Shown piece by piece: positions 50,036 through 60,783 of a stretch of 64,000 bases of DNA. The stretch spans positions 225,452,667 through 225,516,666 of the forward strand of contig CM045758.1 in assembly GCA_025200525.1 (NCBI GenBank), in the 5' to 3' direction. This DNA is from Camellia lanceoleosa (lineage: Eukaryota; Streptophyta; Magnoliopsida; Ericales; Theaceae). Each line of letters starts with the position of its first letter. The first letter of the stretch is position 1. Position numbers and translations under genes: made by a program. Below the pieces are notes generated by a model. That model ran no database searches. It was not told the DNA's origin and saw only the letters and a list, made by a program, of their open reading frames with translations.

Positions 50036-50566
50036 CTACGGTAGTTCTTTGTCTATCAAGGCTTCCACATACGGATGATGTTCTTCCATTACATTTGTCT
50101 TTGTATGAGCAAGCTTGTGTCCAAAACTATCTGTCTGATTTGGTTCTAAAAAAATTAATCTGGTGACAAAACCATAATCTAACAATTTTGGAGCTGTTAG
50201 AGAACAAGTTTTGCCTCGAATTTCTATCTCCAATGGCTCGAATGTGGCTAGATTTATCTGGCAAACACAGATCTTTGAAATCTAGGTTACCTTGACATCT
50301 ACCAAAATGTTAGGACCTCTTTTGCATTTTTCTTCTTCTAAGCAGGGCTGCTCTTTATCTTCGTAACTATAGATCCAATGATAGGCTAAGCCAAGGCAGT
50401 CGACTCTTGCTATGGAGAGATCCTGAAGAAATTGCTGAATAATAACTAACTCGTTATTTTTGCTATCTTCGGCTAAGGTATAAATATAGGGTTTTAGGTC
50501 TTCTATTATTTGGCTTGTCTCACAAAGGATCGAATGATAGAATGCTGAAGAAATACATTCTAGCAC
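50036..50566 (-). pseudogene. Viral 3' ORF remnant, unit 3
   Basis: Two open pieces (50282-50566 and 50036-50233) in different frames. The first contains SSAFYHSILCETSQIIEDL and LGLAYHWIYSYEDKEQPCLE. The second contains GFVTRLIFLEPNQTDSFGH. The ORF sits after RNase H, where caulimoviruses carry a transactivator and tungroviruses carry ORF4, but no homology is evident to me. Function unknown. Confidence 0.55.
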
Positions 50567-51329
50567 TCAATTGGTCAAATTCCTCCTTTGGTGAGTTGTT
50601 TGATTCTGGGCTAGGTAAGGAGGTTGGTGTTTTTGGAGCTAATTTTTTAAGGTATGGTTAGGGTTGAATGGTTGCTCTCAATTGTTTTCTTCGTCTCGGG
50701 GCTGGTCTAGCTCTTCCTTGACTCTTTTGCCTTTATCCATAATTTTCTTGAAATTTACGGTAAGGCTTTCTGTCTGCATAATTGGAGAGAATTTTGAGGA
50801 TGCATGCAGGGGTTAGGCTGCTACTACTTCTGAACTCTGCTTTCAATTATCGCTAGGCTGGAGCTCCTTTGGTAGCAAAGATGGTTGACTTCATCTTCTC
50901 AATGTGTCCGGGTAATCTTTAGCTATCTGGCTAATATAGTAGCGGTTCCTATTTGTCTTCGGGCATAGTCTTGGTGACTCAAAATCATAAAAACCTTTAA
51001 GGCGAGGCATAGGAAAATATTTTACTAAGGGATCTATACGTAGTCAATCATAGTAAATACCGAGCTTGGTTCCTTTAACTACTACATAGAAAGTAAAAGT
51101 TTTTGGGAGAGGTTTATTTTGGATTTTTGAAAAATATATCTTGAGAGTTTAAAATTTGAAAAGCGTTTATTTGAGTGGTTACGACTATTCCAAAGGTTAT
51201 CTAAAAGACAACTTCTTTGGTGAATCTACCTCTATTCTGTCAAAGGGTGCGAATTTTGTTCTGCCTTCATGAATGGGAAGAGAGAATCCTCCAAAATTCA
51301 TGGTCTTGCTGTTCTCCATTATCTGCACA

Positions 51330-52590
51330 AAAGTTAAACTGGTTATCTTCTTTTTCTAAATAAATTCTCCTACTTAACCAATCTGTTAGCCTATTATCAC
51401 TACCCTTAATGTGTTCAAATTCTACCTTATATCCTTGTCCTACTATACAATCTAAAAATTTTGCCCATCTTCTAGTACTTAATTTACGCTCATTAAGTTT
51501 ATTATGGAATCTAACTATTGCCTCTGTCTGTTCTAATTGTAAATGGTTTGTGCAAAAATAATCTAAATCTATTTATTGCATAGACTACCCTAATATCTCG
51601 AAATCTAAAATTTGGTCATGGTTGTATCTTTTTCTTTAAATTTTCGAACTATATCTACAAATCGTTCTTTATTCTTACTATCATATTTACTAGGTTTAGC
51701 TAACGAGTTGTTCCCCATCCTAGGTGACTTGCATCTGTTTCTACAACTATGTATTACGATTCTAAAAGGAAGGCTGCAGTGCAGTAAATTTCTACAAATG
51801 TCCTTAATTTTCTGACTAAGGCTATATCTTCTTGATTAAAATATTTTTGTCTGTGGGTGTGGTTTCTTGTATAGTGGTCCTATTATTTTGCTAAGGTTGG
51901 GAATGTACATTCGCATAATATAAAATTCCTAAAAATGATTGAAGCTTTTTAGTGTCTTCTAATTTATCTGGATAATCTAAAATTTTCTTAACTATATGAG
52001 GTTGTAGTTTAATTTTTCCATCTCCTAGCTCCATTCCTAAAAATTCTATGTGAGGTGTATTTAATACCATCTTCTTTTTGCTAATTATTATTCCATTATT
52101 TATGAATTCTTCTAATGTTATATACAAATGATCTATGTGACTATTTTTATACGGACTAAAGACTAAGATGTCATCAATATATACCAATATAAAGCCATAT
52201 TTTTTAAATATACTATCCATTTCTGTTGAAATATGGAAGGTGCATTTTTTAATCCAAAAGGCATGACTAGCCATTCATAATGTCCTTGTGGGCAACAAAA
52301 AGCTGTCCATGGTATACTTTCCTCTTCCATTTTTATCTGCCAAAATCCTGATTTACAATCAAATTTACTAAATATCTTTGCTGTCTGTATTCTATTTATA
52401 AGCTGATCTTTATCTGGTATCTTGTATTTATCATCTTCTGTATTATCATTTAATCTTTTATAATTTATTACCATTCTAGCTTTTCCTCTTTTTATCTCTG
52501 CATGATTTCTAACCATAAATGCTGCGCTTCTATGTGGACTATTACTAGGTCTAATTACTCCTACATCTAATAATTCTTTAATCGAGTTCT
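51330..52590 (-). pseudogene. Viral reverse transcriptase-RNase H remnant, unit 3
   Basis: Two overlapping open pieces (52163-52516 and 51891-52274) cover most of RT. Visible are [39 protein letters not shown] and the active site YIDDILVFS, then FLGMELGDGK and KKLQSFLGILYYAN (connection). The frame change near 52200 splits the domain just before the active site. RNase H (about 51330-51790) contains a recognisable ETDAS segment but also stops. Confidence 0.88.
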
Positions 52591-53078
52591 AAACTCTTCT
52601 ATATCTATTTGGTGTGTGATCTATTTGTCTTTGAGGTAATCCTATAGTCTCTATTTTTTATGTCTAAAGCGGCTAAAATTTTATTTCTCTCCCAATATTT
52701 CATGAATTTGTTCTCCTAAAATTTACATTGTTTACGCTAATCTTATTATCTCATCTAAATCATTTTACGTCCTTTTGTATGTTGGTTTTTCTTTATTTTT
52801 CTTATTTTTGCAAAAATTAATTCTAAATTAGCTATTTCTTGAAAATCTTCTATGTTCCAATAATCTCCTTTATCTTCAAAATGAACTTCTTCAAAATCTT
52901 CTAGCTCATAGTTGTCCATATCTAATTTATTTAAAGAAGTATTTGCTATCTCATCAGGTGTATACTTTTGGGCTAGCTCGAGAAAAATATTTCTACTAGG
53001 AAATAAAAACCTAGCGAGGCTGAATCTACTCCTATGGTACCACCAACCGCCGCAACTTTCGATGAATGGGCTATAGTG

Positions 53079-54017
53079 CTAAGGGCATAAGCGGTTGGTG
53101 TATTGTGATTCGTTTAAAGAAGGCGATGTTGTGTTGGTGATTAACATACCGCCTTGTAAACTAAGTATGAAATTAAGTCCTAGAATGAAAGGATGATTCT
53201 GTCTGCTATTGCCTATCCAAACTTGTGGTAAAGGAAACCATTCTATGTGCTGATCTTGAGAACCTAGAGGGTGAAAACTAATCTGGGCGCCATTAATGCA
53301 ATGTGTATACGTTTGTTTGGTGCCGTCGGCTATGCTGACTAAAGCTGGTGTTGCTAAGGCTGTACTCCATCCTGGTGGAACTACGTGTTGTTCTATGTAT
53401 GATTTACTAGCTCCTGTATCTATCATGGCATCTATGCTAAGGGTTTTTTCTATAAACTTAATTACACAAGAAATCTCGACTAAATTAGACTTGGGTATAA
53501 CAGGGTAATTAAATGGTAAATATGTACTATCTGGTTGAGTCTGAGAGTCCTGACTAAAGGGTTGAGAATCAACTAAATTGACTAATTCTAAAGAGTTCAT
53601 ATGATCATCAACTAATTTATCTTTCAAGGGGTATTTCTTGTGTGAAATTGTTCTAGCTTCTTTGTTTAAAATTTGTTTATTTTCTAATTCTAAACATTCT
53701 ATGTCAAAACTAGTTTTAGTTTCTATCTCTCTTATTTGAAGTGTAAGTTCTCTTATTTGTACTTCTAATTCTCTATTTGCTAGTCTGAGTTCTCTACTTT
53801 CTATACTATGATCTTCTCTGTTATTTTCTAATTTTATCTTATGGGTCATATTTAATTTTTCTAAACAAATTATACAATAGGTTATGCTGCATAATAAACA
53901 TTGAGCTCTCTTATCTCTGGCTGGAAACCAATTACAATAGCTGTATCTAGTTGTATCAAATCCTAATCCTATTTGAAAACTATGTTGACATTCAGTATCT
54001 GGATTACATTCCATCAT
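53079..54017 (-). pseudogene. Viral aspartic protease region, unit 3 (open 312 codons)
   Basis: The longest open viral piece in the window. It begins MMECNPDTECQHSF, then the Cys cluster CLLCSITYCIIC, a Glu/Arg-rich coiled coil, a linker with VNLVDSQPFSQDSQTQPDST, and the protease with IDTGASKSYIEQH and FILGLNFILSLQGG. It differs from unit 2 by scattered substitutions and a short indel near 53640. Confidence 0.87.
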
Positions 54018-54079
54018 AAAGAAAATATCTTGAGTCTTTCCTATTTCTTGGTTAAGCTGTCCTAAAAGATTATCTACAT

Positions 54080-55068
54080 CTGTATCACTTTACGAATCCT
54101 TTATGCGAGCTTATAGCTTCTAATTGATATTCATAATTCTTGACTATACTATATACATCTGAATCATCACTATTTATGTTGACTATATCTTCTTCTAAGT
54201 CTTCTATAATATTTAATCTTTCTATCGCTTATTAGTATTAGGTTTGTATCTTTTGGCGATTTTTGCAAAATGATTGGGTTCTCCACATATATAACAATTA
54301 CATTTTTTACTATTGGGTTTTTAACATATCTTTGTTTTCTTTTATCTTTTTCATCTTGGGGTAATTTTTTGTAATTTGTTCTATTAAAGTTCTACTTTTC
54401 CTAATGAATTCTGTCTTTTCCATGGTTTTCTAAAATTTTTCTTCCAATATTTATCTTTTCTATATTTTCCATATTTTTTGTATTTTTCCGATTATATTTA
54501 TCTTCGTATTCTTTGAGGGTATATATTACACTGCTACAAAAACCATAATTTTGTTTCTTTAAATCTTTCTGTATTTTAACTTCTATACATTTTTCTCTGA
54601 GTCTTTGAAATGTGAAAATTATTCTAGGTCCTATTCCTAAACTTCCTTTTATTTTTACTTCTCTGAGGCTATTTAATTTGGTAAGTTTGTATAATAAATT
54701 GACCATTTATTTTCTATTTCTCTTCCTAGTTCTCCGGGTAATTTTCTGAAGTATTTATTTCCTATCTCTTCATCAAAACTTTTTCCAGTTCTAGCTGCTA
54801 TGGCTAAGTATTCTTTACTAAAGGGTACAATATATCTCCAACTTCCTAAAGTCATTTGATCTAATTCAGTTAATGCTATGCTTTGAGTATAAGTGTTTCG
54901 TCTAGAAGGGTCATATCCTATAAGTATTTCTTTTATAAAACTTGTAAAATTCCACGGGTTATCTCCTAAGTCCTTAAGTTGTCTAATTATCTCCTCATAT
55001 TTTCCTTTGAATGTTAAATATATATTAAAAGCTGAGTCTCCTAAAAGTGTTTCCATAAAGTCCCACAT
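54080..55068 (-). pseudogene. Viral coat protein core and zinc-knuckle region, unit 3
   Basis: The open piece 54673-55068 (131 codons) carries MWDFMETLLGDSAFNIYLTF, GDNPWNFTSFIKEILIGYDP and RKLPGELGREIENKW, the coat-core signature region of caulimovirids just N-terminal to the basic/zinc region. A second open piece (54401-54706) holds the basic linker. The CCHC knuckle near 54240-54310 is frameshifted. Confidence 0.85.
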
Positions 55069-55929
55069 ATCAGTTGTCTCATAGGGATTACTTATCCATG
55101 CCTTTACCGCATCTTTTTCCCATCTTTCTATTACTTCTTGCCATATCGAGGGTGAATCTAGCTAAATCTAAAGGGTTCCTTGGTTGTTAGGTGGTTGTAA
55201 TTGTATACTCATATCTGGTTGTCTCGCTTTCCATGAAATTTATAGCTTTTATTTGGAGTGCCTTCGCTCGTCTGAGCTTGCTAATGGCCTTCTTCCTCCT
55301 CTTGTATCTTGTATTGGTTCTCACGGGATCTTATGCGAGTTGGTGTGGGTTACTAGTTCTGTGCTTTACGTGTTCATATAAAAGTATTTTCTAACTTAAA
55401 TTGTTCTAATATTTTAGTATCTTCTACCTTAGGTTTTTACGGTATTCTAAATATTTTCTTTGGGATGTATAATATCTTCTATAATATCATCTACATATTA
55501 CGTATGAAATTCTTGATCTAAAATGACCTTTGCCTCATCATGGGTATCTCCTCGCTAAGTATTGACATATCGGCATCTAATATCTTGTTCATATCTTCTA
55601 GGGTAAATTTTTCTAAATCTATCTCATCAATATTATATATCTTATTTTGTGATCTTGTTTTTTCTTGTCATTACATAAAGTGATTTATTTCACTACGATT
55701 ATCTTGATTTTCTTCTCTATCTACCTTTGCTAAATTCATCATCTTGGTTCTCACGGTGCTACATAAGTATCTTGAGTAAATCTAAGCATAATTTCCATCT
55801 GTTTTTGATATAATAAATTATCTTGAGGGCTAATCTCCTTTGTCCTAAAAGTCTCCTAATTTCCAATCTAGTCTTTGCATTATCTTGAATTAAATTTCTT
55901 AGTGGTAATGCTTTTATTCCTTTTAGCCT

Positions 55930-56350
55930 AATAATTTAACTATCGATCATTTGTAAGCCTATAGTGAGTATTACTTTACGATCTTGCTAAGCGAAAAAAT
56001 CTGTGCAAACTAATAAATTCTTTTCTCCTTTTTCATTTTGTATCCTCTACTCTTTATTCCTATTTTTATCTTTTTATGAAAGGTTGAGGTTGGTAATAGG
56101 AAATACGGTGTAAAATAAACTATTCCTCCTTTATCATTCATATCTAATTCATATTTGCCTAAAAGACTTTGTCCTACATCATTAAATCTATCATCATAAA
56201 GACATACAAAAACTTTGGCTCCTAAATTTTCTCTAGTTAATGCTTTAACTCCTACTACTACTAATCCTAAGTGAGTCATTTTAAGGTGTTCATTTACTGG
56301 ATATTTATAACTTTCTCTTTCTATTAAATTTAGCTCTATTTTTCATCTTC
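55930..56350 (-). pseudogene. Viral movement protein remnant, unit 3
   Basis: 89 codons open (56010-56279), with MTHLGLVVVGVKALTRENLG and VCLYDDRFNDVGQSLLGKYE. A deletion in a run of T/A near 56030 ends the frame earlier than in unit 2. Confidence 0.83.
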
Positions 56351-56412
56351 TGAGTTACACTAATCATCATTCACTATAATGTTTAAATAAATATTGTTTT
56401 TATGTATCTTTC

Positions 56413-56938
56413 CTAATCTATATACATATTTAAATTTGGAATTAATTCTAATTTTTCTTTCTTAAATTTTTCTATCTGTTGTTCTACATCTACAAATTCT
56501 TCTACCTTAATATCTTCATCATTATTACGCTTTTTGCTACTACTATCCTTAATTAGCTGTTTAAACATTTTTATTTTCTGTAAACTCTCTGGGTGATTTC
56601 TTTGGTGGTAACTTAAGCTTTTCAAAATATTTAGCTATATCTTCCTCGATTATACGAGATTGGGGTGCATTGGATACTTCTACTCCTTTTCCTTTTTGAA
56701 GTACTAATTTTTCTAAAGTGGCTAAGCGATTTTCTAAAGCTGTATCTGTTCTAATAGATAATCAAATTTTTCACACAATCTAATTAAAAATAAAATTTCT
56801 ATATTATTACGTCTTCTTGTTATTTTTTCGATTGACTTACTCCTTGATAAATCTTGATTCATACGGATTATTATGAAAATCTTCTGCTTGTTTTAAAATT
56901 GTCTGATAATCTCTATTAGCCTTTTTATCACTACTCAT
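56413..56938 (-). pseudogene. Second viral ORF / N-terminal polyprotein region, unit 3
   Basis: An ATG at 56938 lies a few bases after the stop of the first ORF (tight coupling as in badnavirus ORF1/ORF2/ORF3). A later open piece (56413-56625) is charged: MFKQLIKDSSSKKRNNDEDI followed by a Glu/Lys-rich helix. It leads towards the movement protein. Corresponding sequence is at about 36880-37370 and 46650-47160. Function not recognised. Confidence 0.5.
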
Positions 56939-56941
56939 AAA

Positions 56942-57526
56942 CTAAGATCTGACTAATTGTTCTAAAATTTCTAATTTCTGTTTTAAATTATCTTGAATTT
57001 GATTAATCTGTTCTATTTGTTTAGCTATTTGATTTGTGGCTGAAATTAATGTTTCTATTTCTAGCTTAGTGGAAAATTTTTCTAAATTTAAATCTATTCT
57101 TTTTTTTTGTAGGATGGAACTACACTGATCTTGAATATAATCTAATTTTTTATCTTGATCTTTAATTAAACTGCGATTATTACGAAGATGTTCTATGGAT
57201 GAAATAAAAATATTACTAATTTTATCTATGTCCTTTTTAATATTTTCTGCAAAATTTATCTGATAATCTATGATACTATTTAGCTGAGGATTATGTTCAC
57301 TATGAATCTGATGGGTAAAACTATCTTCAAAATTACAACGGAAATTATTTTTATTTATGCTATGGCGATGGTTATGGGCTTTGTGAGTTCTAAATCTAGA
57401 TCCTCTACTCTTTTCATACACAAAATTACCTCCTAATTTAAAATTATTAAAAGCTACTATAATATGAAATTTATAACAAAAATCTCCAAAAATAAAAACT
57501 ACTCTATTACCATAAGCAAAATGCAT
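56942..57526 (-). CDS. First viral ORF, unit 3 (194 aa, uninterrupted)
   Basis: It starts MHFAYGNRVVFIFGDFCYKF and ends EILEQLVRS-stop, about 35 nt downstream of the primer-binding site. The N-terminal third is hydrophobic/aromatic with a basic HRHSINKNNFR stretch. The C-terminal half is a predicted coiled coil (IKKDIDKISN..., TNQIAKQIEQINQIQDNLKQ). It is the only viral ORF in the array that looks full length. Position matches ORF1 of badnaviruses, whose product is virion-associated or of unclear role, but I see no clear homology. Whether it is expressed is unknown. Confidence 0.65.
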   Translation of the reverse strand: MHFAYGNRVVFIFGDFCYKFHIIVAFNNFKLGGNFVYEKSRGSRFRTHKAHNHRHSINKNNFRCNFEDSFTHQIHSEHNPQLNSIIDYQINFAENIKKDIDKISNIFISSIEHLRNNRSLIKDQDKKLDYIQDQCSSILQKKRIDLNLEKFSTKLEIETLISATNQIAKQIEQINQIQDNLKQKLEILEQLVRS

Positions 57527-57560
57527 AAACTACTTTAAAGCGTCCTAAAACCGAACCTTT

Positions 57561-57571
57561 GCTCGATACCA
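57561..57571 (-). promoter_or_regulatory. Primer-binding site (tRNA-Met type), unit 3, one base short
   Basis: The minus strand reads TGGTATCGAGC, one base fewer than TGGTATCAGAGC, and the loss falls in the CAG. The downstream AAAGGTTCGG is common to all three units. Confidence 0.75.
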
Positions 57572-58610
57572 TTTTTTTTGGGGTTGTGAGTTAGTGGTCT
57601 ACCACTATTTGGGATTGGTGAGAATTATCTAATTAATTCTCTGATTATGCTAAAAGGTCTTCTAGGCATTGTATAGCTAATTTTAAGACTTCTTGATTTA
57701 TAGTTAGGCATGCATTTATCTCGAGAAATTTTTAAGCTGTAATTTTCTAGAGATCTACGAAGCTAGTGATAAAAAGCTGATTTTTAAACTATAATTTTCT
57801 AGGGATGCATGAAGCTAATGATAAAAAGCGATATCTAAATTTTTGATCTTCTAATTCTTGTATTAACTCAATACTAATTAATTTTATTCCTAAGATCTTC
57901 GTCTAAGGGTATATACTAATTTTTTGATTTAGTTTTTTAATTTTTTGGAAATAAAATTTACATCTAAGGGCAAAGAAACTTTGTGATTTTATGAAACTAA
58001 AGTCTAAGTCTAGGATTTCTAAAGTCTAAATCTAGTGAAAGTCTATATCAACTAAATTTTTTGGATTTTTTGGATTTTTTGAAAGTTAAAGTCTACGTCT
58101 AAGGAATTTTGGGTTTTTTGAAAATTATTGTCTACTTCTAGGGGCATAGGAATTTTTTGATTTTTTGAAATTCTTATATAATATTTCCTTAATATTTTTA
58201 CTCGGGTTGCTCTCCTTTTATTCTAAAATTATTTTCTATGGCAAAAATTCTTTTTATGAAATGTTTATTTTCATTACATGTACTCCCACCTTGAGACTAA
58301 GCCTCGTTCAACATAGTATATTTTTATTCTCTAATTTTTACTTTTCCCTTACGCCTACAATTTGCCCTCCAACGCCTATCCATGGCTCAAGCGGGCTCTT
58401 GACTAAGGTCACTTTCGGTAACAAATTAAGCGAAGATACTCTGAAGGTTCAAAGCATGTAATATTAATGAGCAAACAAGCATTCCATAAACTTAATTTTT
58501 CCCAAAAAGAAAATAAATTTTTAGAATAGAAGAGTTACCCTTTCGAAATATTTAAGGAAAAAGAGAAACTACTCACACTTCATATTTATAAGAAATATAC
58601 TTACAAAGAT

Positions 58611-58751
58611 TTTATTACAGACTCCGAAACTCTGAAAATACACTTAGAGGTTTTTTGAGAGGGGTTGGAAATTACAAAGCAGAGTGAAGTGGTGTTTTTC
58701 CTTCTCTGTATTTTTAGATTACCTTTCGGTTGGCAAGCATGCCAATTTATA
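58611..58751 (-). promoter_or_regulatory. Viral 35S-like core promoter and poly(A) signal, unit 3
   Basis: TATAAATTGGC on the minus strand (TATAAA at 58751-58746) and AATAAA at 58616-58611. The region upstream (58752-58955) is unique to this unit. Confidence 0.75.
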
Positions 58752-59381
58752 CAACTCGAAAGAAAGATGAAAACAAAACTCTAACATCCTAGTCTATGAC
58801 CTAGCTTTTCCTAATTCAAACATCTACAAGCCTATATTCTAGGCTTTTTGAAAAACCAAAAGCATACTTAACTTTTTTGAAAACAAATGCATACGTTGAT
58901 GGAAAATGTATGCATATAAAGACGAAACCTATACAATTATAGGTAGGACTCAGTTAGATAAATTTTATCATAAAAGATTAGGATAATGATATCGGGTACT
59001 ACTTTGGGCCCCATCGCATATCATTCAATCCTTCCTTTTTGACAAAATTTTGACACTATAATTATTTACAAGATACGTATAAAGATTTTCTGACTTTTCT
59101 TTAATAAAAGCGAGGATAAGAGATATCCACTTTATTAAAGTAGTGAGTGAAGGAAAATCCTTATCAGCGATAGACTCAAATAATTACAGACACAAAAATT
59201 AGACACAAAATATCTACAAAAATCTTTTTTGTCTTTTCTTTCGTGCCTTTTAGGATATCTGTGGAGAATCTTTATCTTCTATGGTCTCTGTCTTTTTTTA
59301 CTTTGGGCGCCGATTATTGATGTCGACTTGGGAAGTGATGCTTCTAGGCGGTCTTTCGAATTTTTGCAAATTGAAAGAGTC

Positions 59382-59459
59382 ACGTAGATCATTTCTGTTT
59401 TTTGAAATTTTGTAGGAGTCTTCTAGTGGGACCCGCTGTATTGTTTTTTTTTTTTTTTT
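59382..59459. repeat. Terminal redundancy of the viral array (copy of the unit start)
   Basis: ACGTAGATCATTTCTG...TCTAGTGGGACCCGCTG plus a T run repeats the sequence at 29998-30078, after which host-like DNA (TATTATATATAG...) begins. The array is thus three full units plus about 80 bp and starts and stops at the same viral position. Confidence 0.8.
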
Positions 59460-60783
59460 ATATTATATATAGTTAATAAATATAATTGGAAGGAAGCAAA
59501 ATTCGTCCCCCACTCCACTTCTTCATGGAGGTAAGTAAAAATCTATGTGAGGCTGAACTAGAGATGCGAGGTGGAACGGAGCAGGGTGGGACGAAGGAAA
59601 ATAATTATTTCAATACCTCTATGCTCACAATATATAAATATATGAAAAAATTAGTCTAAGGTCCTTATCTAACTTTTGATAGGAGGAGAGGTATACAATA
59701 ATATGTTTTGATGACCAAAGTCCCTAAACTTTATTTTATGTTATAAAATACCTTATTTACCCTTGTTTGGATTTTGGAATATTCTATTGCTCAGTTCAAA
59801 AAAAAAAAAAAGACAAGAATATTCAGTTGCTGATTTCATGATGGAGATTTTGGAAACTGGTTTCACGGTGGAGATTTTGTTGGAGATTTCGTAGGGATTT
59901 CGCAAGTGTTGCAGTGTACTTGACGATAGAGATTTCGACGATTGTGTAGGTGTTACAATGTCTTGTCGCGTAGGTTTTTCGATGGAGTTGAATCGGTATG
60001 GTTTCGTCTGATTCCATATGAATTTTGATTTTTGTTTTGAATTTTATGTAAGGATTACGATTTGATATTAGTTGTTGAGTGTATTTTTGCATTAAGTTTT
60101 TGTTTTGAGTTTTGATCAATTAAGTAATTAAGTTAGATTTGATTTTGTTTTCGATTTTGATCAATTCGTAATTAAAGAGAGACTAGCTCAATGAAGTTGT
60201 TTATGATTTTTGGAGTTGATTTTTCATTTTACATTATTGATCAATTTTAGACATAGACCATCTTGATAGAGTTGATTTTTATTTTTGGAATTAATTTTGA
60301 TTCTCTGTTTTTGATCAATTTCAAATAGTGTTGTGATGTAGTTGATTTTTATGTTTAAAGTTCATTTTTAGGTACTCTGTTTTTTATCAACATGCTAATC
60401 AATGATAAGTTTTGTTCTCTATTTTTTCAAACTAGAAATTTGTTTAAACTAGAAATTTCATTCTCTGCACTTTTTGTTGGTATAATCTAGAAAATTATAA
60501 GTTTGTCATTATAATCCAAAGTTTCTAATCTTGATTGAATACGAGAAAGTGAATGTAAGTTCTTAAATTTATCTGGACTTTTATTTGTAGTTGATAGAAA
60601 ATTATAAGTTTGTTATTCACTTTCAGTTTGTAGTTCAAAGAAAATTATAAGTTTGTATAAAATGAATATAATTTTTTGTTTCTCTGAGCAAAAATTCTTA
60701 AATTTCTCTGGACTTTTATGTTGTTCTTGTGAAGTGTTTTTATGTTGAACAAATTATTTTTCTTGTTTTTTCTTTCAGTTTCG
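59460..60783. other. AT-rich DNA between the viral array and the MULE fragment
   Basis: No gene is seen. 59820-60120 has an AGATTT(C/T) and GATTTCG-rich pattern, and 60120-60400 repeats TTGATTTT(T/A)... and TTTTTGATCAATT several times. 60430-60660 repeats AGAAAATTATAAGTTTGT three or four times. This may be the 5' flank of the MULE element. Confidence 0.4.

Larger units (their letters stand above)
49542..59381 (-). mobile_element. Endogenous pararetrovirus unit 3 (rightmost, best preserved)
   Basis: 9840 bp, about 70 bp longer than the others. It keeps the longest open stretches (first ORF 194 codons, coat 131, protease region 312, RT 117 and 127) and retains CTG at many sites that read ACG in unit 1. 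The stretches 50570-51330 and 55070-55930 have no domain I recognise. The right junction to host DNA is near 59459, after a repeat of the unit start. Confidence 0.9.
29998..59459 (-). mobile_element. Endogenous pararetrovirus (Caulimoviridae) array: three head-to-tail copies
   Basis: Three units (29998-39770, 39771-49541, 49542-59381) are followed by a terminal repeat of the unit start (59382-59459). Anchor AGTGGGACCC lies at 30041, 39811, 49583 and 59425, so the periods are 9770, 9772 and 9842 bp. Units align almost end to end and all read on the minus strand. Caulimovirid identity rests on a 30K-type movement protein (HLGLVVVGVKALTREN), a CCHC knuckle, an aspartic protease (IDTGAS), a reverse transcriptase (YIDDILVFS) and RNase H, plus a tRNA-Met primer-binding site. 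No integrase was recognised, which argues against a Ty3 retrotransposon. Every copy is interrupted many times, so no intact genome is seen. The unit length is at the top of the family's range. The genus is not assigned. Confidence 0.92.

Noticed and set aside
29998..59459. Large tandem satellite or Ty3 LTR-retrotransposon array
   Set aside because: The units carry movement protein, coat protein, a tRNA-Met site and a TATA/poly(A) pair, and no integrase or LTR pair was recognised, so a pararetrovirus fits better.
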